Assembly (NCBI RefSeq): GCF_040812015.1
Contig: NZ_JBFNXJ010000016.1
Location: forward strand, 40,423 to 104,422
Length of the DNA stretch: 64,000 bases
Source: Chitinivorax sp. PXF-14
GTDB lineage: Bacteria > Pseudomonadota > Gammaproteobacteria > Burkholderiales > SCOH01
Direction of reading: 5' to 3'
The first letter of the stretch is position 1, and the number at the start of each line of letters is the position of its first letter. The translations under genes and the position numbers were made by a program. The notes beneath the pieces were generated by a model. That model made no database searches, was not told the origin of the DNA, and was given only the letters and a program-made list of their open reading frames with translations. Below, one piece after another: positions 46,828-56,165 of the stretch.

Positions 46828-47997
46828 TTACAGGCCGGCGTCGGCGCGCAGAGCCTCGGCCTTGTCGGTGCGTTCCCAGCTGAAATCCGGCTCTTCGCGG
46901 CCGAAGTGGCCGTAAGCCGCCGTGCGGGTATAGACCGGGCGCAGCAGGTCGAGCATCTGCACGATGCCCTTGGGGCGCAGGTCGAAGTGCTTGTTGATGA
47001 GCGCGACGATCTGGTCGTTGCTGAGCTTGGACGTGCCCCAGGTGTCGACCATGATCGACACCGGCTTCGATACGCCGATCGCGTAGCTGACCTGCACCAT
47101 GCACTGCTTGGCGATGCCGGCAGCGACGATGTTCTTGGCGACATAGCGGCCGGCATAGGCGGCCGAACGGTCGACCTTGGACGGATCCTTGCCCGAGAAG
47201 GCGCCGCCGCCGTGCGGTGCTGCGCCGCCGTAGGTGTCGACGATGATCTTGCGGCCGGTCAGGCCGCAGTCGCCCATCGGGCCGCCGATGACGAAACGGC
47301 CGGTCGGGTTGATCAGGAAGCGGGTGCCCTTCAGCCACTCGGACGGGATCACCGGCTTGATGATCTCCTCGATCACGGCTTCGGACAGCTGCGCGTGGGA
47401 GATATCCGGGTGGTGCTGGGTCGAGATGACGACGGTGTCGACTTCTTCGATCTTGCCGGTCTCGTTGTCGTAACGGATGGTGACTTGCGATTTCGCATCG
47501 GGGCGCAGCCAGGGCAGGCGGCCATCCTTGCGCAACTCGCTCTGGCGTTGCATCAGTCGGTGTGCGTAATAGATCGGGGCGGGCATCAGCTGCGGGGTTT
47601 CATCGCAGGCGTAGCCGAACATCAGGCCCTGGTCGCCGGCGCCCTGGTCGAGGTCGAGGCCCTGGCCTTCGTTCACGCCCTGGGCTATGTCGGGCGACTG
47701 CTTGTCGTAGGCGACGAGCACGGCGCAGGTCTTGTAGTCGAATCCGATGTCGGAATGGTCGTAGCCGATGCGCCTGATCGTGTCGCGCGCGATCTGGATG
47801 TAATCGACGTTTGCATGCGTGGTGATTTCACCCGCCAGCACGACGAGGCCGGTATTCACCAGGGTCTCGGCGGCGACACGCGCATGCTTGTCCTGCGCCA
47901 GGATGGCGTCGAGGATGGAATCGGAAATCTGGTCGGCAACTTTGTCCGGATGGCCTTCGGAGACCGATTCGGAGGTAAACAGAAACGTGTCACTCAT
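46828..47997 (-). CDS. metK: S-adenosylmethionine synthetase
   Basis: A 389-residue synthetase making SAM from methionine and ATP. Characteristic blocks are [21 protein letters not shown], the hexapeptide [12 protein letters not shown] and [19 protein letters not shown]. Its start is divergent from the acyltransferase cluster, with about 70 A+T-rich bases between. It forms, together with metF and ahcY, the activated-methyl part of the window. No SAM riboswitch is visible in the short leader. Confidence 0.98.
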   Translation of the reverse strand: MSDTFLFTSESVSEGHPDKVADQISDSILDAILAQDKHARVAAETLVNTGLVVLAGEITTHANVDYIQIARDTIRRIGYDHSDIGFDYKTCAVLVAYDKQSPDIAQGVNEGQGLDLDQGAGDQGLMFGYACDETPQLMPAPIYYAHRLMQRQSELRKDGRLPWLRPDAKSQVTIRYDNETGKIEEVDTVVISTQHHPDISHAQLSEAVIEEIIKPVIPSEWLKGTRFLINPTGRFVIGGPMGDCGLTGRKIIVDTYGGAAPHGGGAFSGKDPSKVDRSAAYAGRYVAKNIVAAGIAKQCMVQVSYAIGVSKPVSIMVDTWGTSKLSNDQIVALINKHFDLRPKGIVQMLDLLRPVYTRTAAYGHFGREEPDFSWERTDKAEALRADAGL

Positions 47998-48066
47998 GAT
48001 TGGCGTGTCGCTCTCACAATGTAGTTAAAGTTAGAATATTAGCTTTTGAGTTTATCACACGCTTTG

Positions 48067-48936
48067 ATGCTGAATATGCTTCTCGCTGCGGTGGCCCGCG
48101 TGCCGCTCGTGGTTTTGCACACGTTGGGCGGCTTGCTGGGGCTGCTGGCGCTGTTCGTGGACAAATCGTTCGCCCGGCGCCTGCGCGAGAACCTGCGCCT
48201 GTCCGGCATTCCCGGGGCCGAGCGCCTGAGGTGGCGCGTGGCGATCGAGACCGGCAAGGGGGCGCTCGAGCTGTTGGTGGCCTGGGGCCGCTCGCCGCGC
48301 GGGGTGGCGCGGCTGGTGCGCGAGTGCTCGGGCTGGGAGCATGTCGAAGCGGCGCTCGCGGAGAAGCGCGGCATCGTGTTCGTGACCCCGCACCTCGGCG
48401 GTTTCGACATTGCCGGCCGTTATCTGAGTTCGCGCCTGCCTTTCCCGCTGACCGCGATGTACCGCCCGCCCAAGTTGCGCTGGCTCGAGCCGCTGATGAA
48501 CGCCGGGCGCGTGCGCGGCAATGGCAAGACGGCGCCGGCCACGCCGGCCGGGGTGCGGCAATTGTTCAAGACGTTGAAGCAGCGTGAGGCCTTGATCATC
48601 CTGCCCGACCAGGCGCCGGGGGAGGGCGGCGGTGTCTGGGCGCCGTTCTTCGGCCGGCCCGCTTACACCATGACGCTGCTGGCCCGGCTCGCGCAGTCTG
48701 CGCAGACTTCCGTACTGTTCTTCTATGGTGAGCGCCTGTCGTTCGGGCGCGGCTACCGCGTGCATGTCGTGCCGATATCCGGCGCGTTCGCCGGTGATGC
48801 GGCGGCCGATGCGACACTGGTCAATCGCAATGTCGAGGCGCTGGTCCGGCGCTGCCCCGCGCAATACCTGTGGAGCTACAATCGTTACAAGCGGCCGGCA
48901 GGCGTCGAGCTGCCGGCGGAGGAGGTCAAGCCATGA
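48067..48936 (+). CDS. HtrB/LpxL-family acyltransferase (first of three)
   Basis: A 289-residue membrane-associated acyltransferase of the lipid A biosynthesis family. A hydrophobic N-terminal segment (LLAAVARVPLVVLHTLGGLLGLLALFV) is followed by the catalytic motif H-x4-D in TPHLGGFDIAGRYL and by ILPDQAPGEGGGVWAPFFGRPAYTMTLLARLA. It should transfer an acyl chain to a lipid A precursor or a related lipid at the inner face of the membrane. The start (ATG 48067) is uncertain; a TTG at 48046 and an ATG at 48076 are alternatives, and no ribosome-binding site is clear. It overlaps the next gene by ATGA. Confidence 0.9.
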   Translation: MLNMLLAAVARVPLVVLHTLGGLLGLLALFVDKSFARRLRENLRLSGIPGAERLRWRVAIETGKGALELLVAWGRSPRGVARLVRECSGWEHVEAALAEKRGIVFVTPHLGGFDIAGRYLSSRLPFPLTAMYRPPKLRWLEPLMNAGRVRGNGKTAPATPAGVRQLFKTLKQREALIILPDQAPGEGGGVWAPFFGRPAYTMTLLARLAQSAQTSVLFFYGERLSFGRGYRVHVVPISGAFAGDAAADATLVNRNVEALVRRCPAQYLWSYNRYKRPAGVELPAEEVKP

Positions 48937-49802
48937 GATTCGCATTATTCGTCTGGCGCCTGCTCAGCTATCTGCCGACGCCGCTGCTGGGCTTGTTCGG
49001 CTACGCCCTGGGCTGGTGCCTGTTCTGGGTCGGCAGGCGCACCACGATGCGCAACCTCGAGCTGTGTTTTCCGCAGCTCAGCCGTGCCGAGCGCGCACGC
49101 ATCGGCCGTCGCCACTTCATGCGCTTGACACGGGCGCTGCTCGAGCTGGGCCTGCACATCTGGCAGCCGAAGGAACGCACGCTGAAGATGGTGCGGATGA
49201 AGGGCTGGGAGCATCTGGCGCCGCATCTCGGGCAGCCCGTCATCATGCTGAACCCGCACTTTGTCGGCCTCAACAACGGCTCGGCCATGCTCGGCGAGCG
49301 CCTGGCCGAGTATACGGGCTCCGTCACGCTCTACAGCCGGCACAAGGACCCGCAGATCGATGCGCTGTTCTACGACGCGCGCCAGCGTTTCGGCTCCCCG
49401 CAGCTGTTCGCGCGCCAGGACGGCCTGCGCGGCATCGTTAAGCAGCTCAAGCATGGTGTGCCATTCTTTTATCTGCCGGACATGGATTTCAACAGCAAGG
49501 ATGCGGTGTTCGTGCCATTCTTCGGCGTGTTGGCCTCGACGCTGACCATGCCATCGCGGCTGGCCGCCATGACGGGGGCCCGTGTGGTGCCGGTGGTGAC
49601 ACGCCAGCTGTCGGTCTGGCGGGGTTATGAGATCGAGCTGTTTCCAGCCTGGGATGACTTTCCCGGTGCCGATCCGACCGAAGACGCGCGCCGTATGAAT
49701 GCCTGGCTCGAAGACCGCGTGCGCGAGATGCCCGACCAGTATTACTGGGTGCACAAACGCTTCGGTACACGGCCGTCCGGCGAGAAGAACCTGTACAAAT
49801 GA
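48933..49802 (+). CDS. HtrB/LpxL-family acyltransferase with an H-x4-N motif (second of three)
   Basis: A 289-residue member of the same family, with an N-terminal hydrophobic helix (LLSYLPTPLLGLFGYALGWCLFWVG). The usual catalytic H-x4-D/E is H-x4-N here: NPHFVGLNNGSAM. The rest of the family blocks are kept (YLPDMDFNSKDAVFVPFFGVLASTLTMPSRLAAMTGARVVPVVTRQ and DQYYWVHKRFGTRPSGEKNLY), so the gene is not decaying. Asparagine at the acidic position could lower or change activity. GGAGG lies 7 bases before the start. It overlaps both neighbours by ATGA. Confidence 0.9.
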   Translation: MRFALFVWRLLSYLPTPLLGLFGYALGWCLFWVGRRTTMRNLELCFPQLSRAERARIGRRHFMRLTRALLELGLHIWQPKERTLKMVRMKGWEHLAPHLGQPVIMLNPHFVGLNNGSAMLGERLAEYTGSVTLYSRHKDPQIDALFYDARQRFGSPQLFARQDGLRGIVKQLKHGVPFFYLPDMDFNSKDAVFVPFFGVLASTLTMPSRLAAMTGARVVPVVTRQLSVWRGYEIELFPAWDDFPGADPTEDARRMNAWLEDRVREMPDQYYWVHKRFGTRPSGEKNLYK

Positions 49803-50356
49803 TTGCGCAAACCGACTATCTGGCGCGCCTTGCCGCCATCCACCAGTCGCTCGGCATCGATCCCGGCTATGGCTGCGCACGCGGGCTGTCGCCGCAGATC
49901 GAGGCGACGGCGCTGGTCGAGGTCGGCCCGGACAAGTTCGGCCGCGACGCCCGGCTGGTGGCGGACGCGGCGGCGGCCTGGATGGCCATGCGTGACGCGG
50001 CCGCGAGCGATGGCGTGGTGCTTGAGCTCGTCTCGGCGTTTCGCAGCGTCGATTACCAGCGCGGGCTGATCGAGCGCAAGCTCGCCGCCGGGCTGGCTAT
50101 CGACGCGATCCTTGAAGCCAGCGCGGCGCCGGGCTACAGCGAGCACCACACGGGGCGGGCGGTCGATCTCGGCACGCCCGGTTCGCCGGAGCTCGAAGAG
50201 GTGTTCGAGGCCACGGCTGCCTTCGCCTGGCTTGCCCGGCACGCGGCGCGATATGGCTTTCGCCTCAGCTTTCCGCGCGACAATCCGCACGGCATTCTTT
50301 ATGAACCATGGCACTGGGCCTATACCGGCATCCAGGCCGAGAACCCCATCGCATGA
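49799..50356 (+). CDS. VanY-type D-alanyl-D-alanine carboxypeptidase
   Basis: A 185-residue M15B zinc carboxypeptidase. Motifs: SAFRSVDYQRGLIERKL, the metal-binding block GYSEHHTGRAVDLG and the C-terminal GILYEPWHWAYTG with the catalytic glutamate and last histidine ligand. No signal peptide is visible, which is unusual for an enzyme acting on the cell wall; it could act on cytoplasmic muropeptides, or a non-classical route may exist. It overlaps the acyltransferase genes on both sides by ATGA (49799-49802 and 50353-50356), so it is tightly embedded in the acyltransferase operon. Confidence 0.88.
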   Translation: MIAQTDYLARLAAIHQSLGIDPGYGCARGLSPQIEATALVEVGPDKFGRDARLVADAAAAWMAMRDAAASDGVVLELVSAFRSVDYQRGLIERKLAAGLAIDAILEASAAPGYSEHHTGRAVDLGTPGSPELEEVFEATAAFAWLARHAARYGFRLSFPRDNPHGILYEPWHWAYTGIQAENPIA

Positions 50357-51219
50357 ATTTCGCCCTGTTTCTGCTCTGGCTGCTCCATTGGCTGCCGCTC
50401 TCCGTCCAGGCCGCTATCGGCAACGCGCTGGGCCGCCTGGCCTACTATCTGGCGAAGAGCCGGGTCAAGGTGGCGCGCACCAACCTCAAGCTGTGCTTCC
50501 CCGAACTGAGCGATGCCGAACGCGAGCGGCTGATCGTCAAGCATCTACAGTCCTTCATGCGCGGCGCGCTCGAGCACGGCCTGCTGTGGTGGGCGCCGGA
50601 GGCACGCCTGCGGCGCCTGTTGCGGCTCGAAGGCTACGAGATGTTCAAGACCTACCGTGACCGGCCGATCATCATGTTCGCGCCGCATTTCATGGGGCTC
50701 GACCATGGCGGCACGGCCTACCTGCTGCACGACACCGGCTGCTCGATGTATGCGCAGCAGAAGAACCCGCGCGTGACCGAGCTGCTGCTACGCGCGCGCA
50801 AGCGCTTCGGCAACGCGGTGCTGCTGTCGCGCCAGGATGGCATCCGCGCGCTGGTCAAGGCGGTCAAGCGTGACAAGCTGCCGTTCTACTACCTGCCCGA
50901 CCAGGATTTCGGCCGTGAGGATGCGGTGTTCGTGCCGTTCTTCGGCGTCAAGGCCGCCACGCTCACGGGCCTGTCGCGCATCGCCAGGCTGACCGGCGCA
51001 GTGGTGATCCCGACGATCACGCGGCAGCTGCCGGGTGGCGGCGGTTACGTGATGACATTCCATCCGCCGCTGGAGAATTTCCCGAGCGACGATGTCGAAG
51101 CCGATACGCGCCGCATGAACGAATTCATCGAGGCGCGCGTGCGCGAGATGCCCGAGCAGTATTTCTGGACGCACAAACGCTTCAAGACTCGCCCCGAGGG
51201 CGAACGCTCGCTGTATTGA
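50353..51219 (+). CDS. HtrB/LpxL-family acyltransferase (third of three)
   Basis: A 288-residue acyltransferase with an N-terminal hydrophobic helix (FALFLLWLLHWLPLSVQAAIG), the catalytic motif APHFMGLDHGG (H-x4-D) and the blocks YLPDQDFGREDAVFVPFFGVKAATLTGLSRIARL and MPEQYFWTHKRFKTRPEGE. These blocks closely resemble neisserial LpxL-type lipid A acyltransferases. The ATGA overlap with the carboxypeptidase gene fixes the start. It is the last acyltransferase of the cluster; the CoA-binding protein gene follows 10 bases later. Confidence 0.93.
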   Translation: MNFALFLLWLLHWLPLSVQAAIGNALGRLAYYLAKSRVKVARTNLKLCFPELSDAERERLIVKHLQSFMRGALEHGLLWWAPEARLRRLLRLEGYEMFKTYRDRPIIMFAPHFMGLDHGGTAYLLHDTGCSMYAQQKNPRVTELLLRARKRFGNAVLLSRQDGIRALVKAVKRDKLPFYYLPDQDFGREDAVFVPFFGVKAATLTGLSRIARLTGAVVIPTITRQLPGGGGYVMTFHPPLENFPSDDVEADTRRMNEFIEARVREMPEQYFWTHKRFKTRPEGERSLY

Positions 51220-51229
51220 GGGAGTCATC

Positions 51230-51643
51230 ATGTTCCACAACCCCAGCCCGGCGGGCATCGCCGACCTGCTCAGGCAAGTAAAGCGCATCGCCGTGCTCGG
51301 CTTGTCGCCGAATCCGCGTCGGCCGAGCCACAGCGTGTCGGCCCAGATGCAGCGTTTCGGCTACCAGATCGTGCCGGTGCGCCCGGCCGTCAGCGAGGTG
51401 CTCGGGCAGCCGGCCTATGCGCGGCTCGACCAGGTGCCGGGCGAGATCGATCTCGTCAACGTGTTCCGCAACGCGGCCGAGATCGACGCCATCGTCGACG
51501 ACTGCATCCGCCTCAAGCTGCCGGCAATCTGGATACAGGAAGGCATCGTCAACGAAGCGGCCGCCGAGCGCGCCCGCGCAGCCGGCATGACGGTGGTGAT
51601 GGACCGCTGCATTTACAAGGATTATCTGGCCTATTGCCTGTAA
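51230..51643 (+). CDS. CoA-binding domain protein (YccU-like)
   Basis: A 137-residue Rossmann-fold protein of the CoA-binding superfamily. The nucleotide loop is KRIAVLGLSPNPRRPSHSVSAQM and the end is IWIQEGIVNEAAAERARAAGMTVVMDRCIYKDY, both typical of YccU. GGGAG lies upstream of the ATG. It follows the acyltransferase operon by 10 bases and precedes dapF by 45. The role is unknown; binding of CoA is known for the family only. Confidence 0.88.
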   Translation: MFHNPSPAGIADLLRQVKRIAVLGLSPNPRRPSHSVSAQMQRFGYQIVPVRPAVSEVLGQPAYARLDQVPGEIDLVNVFRNAAEIDAIVDDCIRLKLPAIWIQEGIVNEAAAERARAAGMTVVMDRCIYKDYLAYCL

Positions 51644-51688
51644 TATGGCGGAAAAGCGCGGCCACGGCGCAATCAGGACGGATCACGC

Positions 51689-52519
51689 ATGAAACTCAAG
51701 TTCACCAAGATGCAGGGCCTCGGCAACGATTTCATGGTTGTCGATGGTATCAACCAGGTCTTCCATTTCAGCAATGAGCAGATCGGCCAGTGGGGCGACC
51801 GCCGCTTCGGCATCGGCTTCGACCAGCTGTTGCTGGTCGAAAAATCGACACTGCCCGGCATCGATTTCAAGTACCGCATCTTCAACTGCGACGGCAGCGA
51901 GGTCGAGCAATGCGGCAACGGCTCGCGCTGCTTCGTGCGCTTTGTCCACGAGCAGGGGCTGACCGACAAGACCCAGATCCGCGTCGAGACTGCCAAGGGC
52001 ACCATCGTGCCGCGGCTGGAGGGCAACGGCCTGGTCACCGTGGACATGGGCATGCCCTTTCTCGACCCGGTCGACATCCCTTTCGTGGCCGATGCGCAGG
52101 CGATCACCTATGGCCTCGATGTCGATGGCGAGCGCTACGAGATCGGCGCGGTGTCGATGGGCAACCCGCACGCGGTGCTGGTGGTCGACGATGTCGACGC
52201 CTACCCGGTGCGCGAGCTCGGTGCGCGCATCGAGGTTCATCCGCGTTTTCCGCGCAAGGTCAACGTCGGCTTCCTGCAGGTGATCGACCGCAGCCACATC
52301 AAGCTGCGCGTGTTCGAGCGCGCGGCCGGCGAGACGCTGGCCTGCGGCACCGGCGCCTGCGCCGCCGTGGTGTCGGGCATCCAGCGTGGCCTGCTCGACC
52401 CCACCGTGACCGTGTCCACGCGTGGCGGCGAGCTGACCATCAGCTGGGCGGGCGAGGGCCAGCCGGTACTGATGACCGGGCCGGCGGTGACCGTTTATCA
52501 CGGCGAGATCGAAGTCTAG
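51689..52519 (+). CDS. dapF: Diaminopimelate epimerase
   Basis: A 276-residue epimerase that converts LL-DAP to meso-DAP for peptidoglycan and lysine. The two catalytic cysteines are in QCGNGSRCF and LACGTGACA. The start ([17 protein letters not shown]) and the [17 protein letters not shown] block are normal. It begins the dapF-DUF484-xerC cluster found in many proteobacteria. Confidence 0.98.
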   Translation: MKLKFTKMQGLGNDFMVVDGINQVFHFSNEQIGQWGDRRFGIGFDQLLLVEKSTLPGIDFKYRIFNCDGSEVEQCGNGSRCFVRFVHEQGLTDKTQIRVETAKGTIVPRLEGNGLVTVDMGMPFLDPVDIPFVADAQAITYGLDVDGERYEIGAVSMGNPHAVLVVDDVDAYPVRELGARIEVHPRFPRKVNVGFLQVIDRSHIKLRVFERAAGETLACGTGACAAVVSGIQRGLLDPTVTVSTRGGELTISWAGEGQPVLMTGPAVTVYHGEIEV

Positions 52520-52540
52520 ACGGCCGGTCGAAATCCAGGG

Positions 52541-52559
52541 GCCTGGCTTTTCGCCAGGC
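52541..52559 (+). repeat. Hairpin after dapF
   Basis: GCCTGGC (52541-52547) and GCCAGGC (52553-52559) form a 7-bp stem with the loop TTTTC, 22 bases after dapF. No T tract follows, so it is a weak terminator at best. Further on, TGTAC-GGGC-GTACA (52592-52605) is a short inverted repeat that could mark a promoter region for the DUF484 gene. Confidence 0.5.
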
Positions 52560-52703
52560 TCATCCACAGCCGGGCTGCTTGGGGGCAAGCGTGTACGGGC
52601 GTACATGCGGGCCGCGAATATCGTCCGGCTGCAAACGGCAAGTGTGGGGCCCGCTGACATGGGCTCCGAGGCGGGCGCCATGCCCCTATGCGAGGAATAC
52701 ACC

Positions 52704-53381
52704 ATGCAATCGAGCCTTGTCGCTCAATACCTGAAGGACAACCCCAGCTTCTTCGAAGACTACGCCGACCTGCTCGCCGATATCTTCATCCCGCACCCGC
52801 ACGGTGGCCACGCGATCTCGATCACCGAGCGCCAGATGCTGACCTTGCGCGAAAAGAACCGCCTGCTCGAGAACAAGCTCGGCGAGCTGTTGCAGTTTGG
52901 CGAAGAGAACGATGCGATCAGCGAAAAGGTGCATCGCCTGAGCCTGACGCTGTTGGCCGCACGTGATGCGGTCGAGGCGATCAACGGCTTCGTCTATAAC
53001 CTGCTCGAGGATTTTGCCGTGCCGCATGTCGGCTTGCGGGTGTGGGGTATTGCCGGCGCCGACGGCGATCAGCCCGAGTTTCAGCCGGTATCCGATGCGG
53101 TCAAGCAACTGGCCGAGAATCTCGGCGAGCCTTACTGCGGCCCGCACGTGGCCGAGGAAACTCAGGCCTGGTTTGGTGAATCGGCAGCCAAGCTGCGCAG
53201 TTTCGCCCAGGTGCGGCTCGCCACCGACAAGACCGAGGGCCTGCTGGTGCTGGCCAGCGAAGACGCCGAACGCTTCTATCCCGAGATGGGCACGCTCTAC
53301 CTCAAGCGCATCGGCGAGTTGCTGTCGGCGGTGCTGCTGCGGACCATTCCGCTCGGCCAGGTCTCCCGCCAGGAGGCATGA
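52704..53381 (+). CDS. DUF484 family protein
   Basis: A 225-residue protein of the DUF484 family. The N-terminal SLVAQYLKDNPSFFEDYADLLADIFIPHPHGGHAISITERQMLTLREKNR is the family hallmark, followed by a coiled-coil-like stretch (LLENKLGELLQFGEENDAISEKVHRLSLTLLAARDAVEAI) and a GAF-like domain. GAGGA lies upstream of the ATG at 52704; the open frame before it is unconserved. The gene is found between dapF and xerC in many proteobacteria, but its function is not established. It overlaps xerC by ATGA. Confidence 0.93.
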   Translation: MQSSLVAQYLKDNPSFFEDYADLLADIFIPHPHGGHAISITERQMLTLREKNRLLENKLGELLQFGEENDAISEKVHRLSLTLLAARDAVEAINGFVYNLLEDFAVPHVGLRVWGIAGADGDQPEFQPVSDAVKQLAENLGEPYCGPHVAEETQAWFGESAAKLRSFAQVRLATDKTEGLLVLASEDAERFYPEMGTLYLKRIGELLSAVLLRTIPLGQVSRQEA

Positions 53382-54361
53382 TGCCGGCGCATGACGCGGC
53401 TGCGCCTGGCCCCGGGCGGCATGATGCCGACGGGGCGGTACCGTCGCTGTCACGCTTCCCGCCACTGCCCGCCAGCAAGGCGGAGCAGATCGCAGCCTAT
53501 CTCGACTGGGTCCGTTTCGAGCGCAGGTTGAGCCCGCTGACCTGGGAGGCCTACCGGCACGACCTGTCCCTGCTCGAACGCCTGTCCGAGGGCACCGAGC
53601 TGCTGTCGCTGACGCCGCCGCAGGTCAAGCGCTTCGTCGGCAAGCTCAAGAACGACGGCCTGTCCGGGCGTTCGCTCGGGCGCGTGTTGTCGGCCTGGCG
53701 CGGCTTCTACGATTTTCTCGCGCATAAATACGGGGCTGAGCACAACCCGTGCATCGGGCTCAGGCCGCCCAAGTCGCCAAAGGCGCTGCCGCACGTGCTG
53801 ACGCCCGACGAAGCGGCCAAGCTGCTGGAGATCGAGCCCGAGGACGTGCTCGTGGTGCGCGACAAGGCGATGTTCGAGCTGTTCTATTCGTCGGGCCTGC
53901 GGTTGTCGGAGCTCGTCAACCTGCCGCTCGACGCGTTGAAGCTGGCCGAAGGCGAGGTGCGCGTGCTCGGCAAGCGCAACAAGGAGCGCGTCGTGCCCGT
54001 CGGCGCCCCTGCCATCGCGGCGATCGAGGCCTGGCTCGCGCTGCGCGCGATGCTGGCGTCGCCTGACGAGCCGGTGCTGTTCGTCGGCCAGCACGGCGGG
54101 CGGCTGACTCCCAGGGCGGTGCAGAAGCGGCTGGCGGAATGCGGCGTGAAGCAGGCGCTGTCCGACCATGTCCACCCGCATGCCCTGCGCCACTCGATGG
54201 CCACCCACCTGCTGCAATCCTCGCAAGACCTGCGCGCGGTGCAGGAGATGCTGGGCCATGCCAGCATCTCGACGACGCAGGTCTACACCCATCTCGACTA
54301 CCAGCACCTGCAGCAGATCTACGACCAGGCCCATCCGCGCGCGAAGCGCCAGGAAAAATAG
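53378..54361 (+). CDS. xerC: Site-specific tyrosine recombinase XerC
   Basis: A 327-residue recombinase that, with XerD, resolves chromosome dimers at dif. The catalytic residues are visible: arginine in SSGLRLSELVN, the lysine of the beta hairpin in LGKRNKERVVPV, H and R in HPHALRHSMATHLL, and H and Y in LGHASISTTQVYTHLD. About 30 residues (AAAPGPGRHDADGAVPSLSRF) extend the usual N-terminus. The ATGA overlap with DUF484 supports this start. The N-terminal SAM-like domain begins near residue 34. Confidence 0.95.
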   Translation: MMPAHDAAAPGPGRHDADGAVPSLSRFPPLPASKAEQIAAYLDWVRFERRLSPLTWEAYRHDLSLLERLSEGTELLSLTPPQVKRFVGKLKNDGLSGRSLGRVLSAWRGFYDFLAHKYGAEHNPCIGLRPPKSPKALPHVLTPDEAAKLLEIEPEDVLVVRDKAMFELFYSSGLRLSELVNLPLDALKLAEGEVRVLGKRNKERVVPVGAPAIAAIEAWLALRAMLASPDEPVLFVGQHGGRLTPRAVQKRLAECGVKQALSDHVHPHALRHSMATHLLQSSQDLRAVQEMLGHASISTTQVYTHLDYQHLQQIYDQAHPRAKRQEK

Positions 54362-54463
54362 GCCGAAGCCGCACCTGCAGCCGTCTTGCGCTTGGAAAAA
54401 CCGGCGCCAGGCGTTATGTTGGCGGTATTGCCATTCAGGCGGCATTCTCCGCCCAGAGCCACG

Positions 54464-56062
54464 ATGATTCGTTTGTTGAGCCGCTACCTGCTGGTCACCC
54501 TGCTTGCGCTGTGCACGGGCCTTGCCCTGGGCGCGGAGGCCGGCAAGACGGTGGCGCCGCCCGCCCAGTTGCAGTTGTACAACCGGCCCATCGTCACCTT
54601 CCACGCCACCTTGCTGTCCTATACCCCGACCGAGCGCGCGGCAGCGGCGCGTGAACGGGTGTTGCGCGCGCTGGAGCGCTCGCCGCATGGCACGCTCAGC
54701 GCCGTCACGCTGGCCGAGGGCGTGATGCTGAGGCTCGACGAGCAGAACCTGTTCCTGATCGCCGAGGGCGATGCCAATACGCTCGCCGGCCTGAGCCAGG
54801 CCGACGTGGCGCAGAACGCACGCGAGGCGCTGGCGACGGTGATGTCCGAGCGGCTCGAACTCGGCTCGGCGGCCCAGCTGCTGGCGCTGCTGCTCAAAGC
54901 GTGCGCCGCGACGGCGGCCATGCTGCTGGCGGGCTGGGCATTCCTGCGCGCGCGGCGCGTGGGCATGGTGGTGCTGCATCGTTGGCTCAATCACAGTATC
55001 GCTACGCTGGCGGCCTGGAAACGCCTGCGCATCTCGATGCGGGCTGTCTGGCGCGGCATACGCGCGCTGGAGCGGGGGCTGGGCAGCCTGGTGCTGCTGT
55101 TCCTGCTCTATGTCTGGGCCAGCTACGTGCTGTGGCTGTTCCCTTATACCCGCGCCTGGAGCGAGCAGCTCAATCACACGGTATTCGGCTTTCTCGGCCA
55201 GATCGCGTTGTCCATGATAGGCGCCTTGCCCGGCCTTGGCGTCGTGGTGCTGATCGTGATGCTGACGCGTTTTGCCGTGCGTCTGCTGCACCTGCTGCTG
55301 GCGCGCGTGGAAAATGGCCAGCTGGTGGTGCCGTTCATCGATCGCGACACCGCATCGACCACACGCCGCCTGCTCACGGTGGCTTGCTGGCTGTTCGCGA
55401 TTGCCATGATCTACCCCTATCTGCCGGGCGCGAACACCGAGGCATTCAAGGGCTTGTCGGTGATGGTCGGGCTCATGGTGTCGCTCGGTGCGTCGAGCGT
55501 GGTCGGCCAGTTCGCCGCCGGGCTGATCCTTGTCTACTCGAAGTCGCTGAAGCACCACGAATATGTGCAGATCGGCGACGTGGAAGGGACGGTGGCCGAG
55601 ATCGGCCTGTTCGCCACCAAGATCCATACCAACCTGCGCGAGGTCGTCAGCATCCCCAACTCGCTGCTGGTGGGGCAGACGGTGAAGAACTATTCGCGCC
55701 TCGCCTCGGGTGGCGGCGTGATCACCACGGTCAACGTCACCATCGGCTACGATGCGCCGTGGCGGCAGGTGCAGGCCATGTTGCTGGAGGCGGCGGAGGG
55801 CACGCGCGGCGTCCGCCGCGACCCCAAGCCCTATGTCTATCAGACTGCGCTGTCCGACTACTACGTCGAATACAGCCTGCGCGTGGCGGTGGACGACCCG
55901 CGCCGCCGGCTCGAGATCCTCAACGAGCTGCACGGCCATGTGCAGGACGTGTTCAACCATTACGGCGTGCAGATCATGTCGCCGCACTACATGGCCGACC
56001 CCGATCAGCCCAAGGTAGTGGCGCCGCGCGACTGGTATCCGGCGCCGGCGAAGCAACCCTGA
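54464..56062 (+). CDS. MscS-family mechanosensitive channel
   Basis: A 532-residue membrane protein. It starts with a signal peptide (LLSRYLLVTLLALCTGLALGAEA), a periplasmic region of about 110 residues, and then several membrane segments (LLALLLKACAATAAMLLAGWAFL; LVLLFLLYVWASYVLWLF; IGALPGLGVVVLIVMLTRFAV). The MscS pore and beta domain follow (LMVSLGASSVVGQFAAGLILVYSKSLKHHEYVQIGDVEGTVAEIGLFATKIHTNLREVVSIPNSLL). The protein should open under hypo-osmotic shock. I chose the ATG at 54464 because it begins the signal peptide. It is alone, 102 bases after xerC. Confidence 0.92.
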   Translation: MIRLLSRYLLVTLLALCTGLALGAEAGKTVAPPAQLQLYNRPIVTFHATLLSYTPTERAAAARERVLRALERSPHGTLSAVTLAEGVMLRLDEQNLFLIAEGDANTLAGLSQADVAQNAREALATVMSERLELGSAAQLLALLLKACAATAAMLLAGWAFLRARRVGMVVLHRWLNHSIATLAAWKRLRISMRAVWRGIRALERGLGSLVLLFLLYVWASYVLWLFPYTRAWSEQLNHTVFGFLGQIALSMIGALPGLGVVVLIVMLTRFAVRLLHLLLARVENGQLVVPFIDRDTASTTRRLLTVACWLFAIAMIYPYLPGANTEAFKGLSVMVGLMVSLGASSVVGQFAAGLILVYSKSLKHHEYVQIGDVEGTVAEIGLFATKIHTNLREVVSIPNSLLVGQTVKNYSRLASGGGVITTVNVTIGYDAPWRQVQAMLLEAAEGTRGVRRDPKPYVYQTALSDYYVEYSLRVAVDDPRRRLEILNELHGHVQDVFNHYGVQIMSPHYMADPDQPKVVAPRDWYPAPAKQP

Positions 56063-56165
56063 GCATCGCTGCAGGGCAGGCGTGGCGCGCCTTCCAGCCT
56101 TGCCGGGGAGCGCGCCAGGCTTGCCGCGCAGGCCGGCACCATGTCTTGCCTGCGTGTACGGGCAT

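Noticed and set aside
53450..56056. Minus-strand open frame of 868 codons antisense to xerC and the MscS gene
   Set aside because: No recognisable domain and composition typical of an antisense shadow; both plus-strand genes are well-supported.
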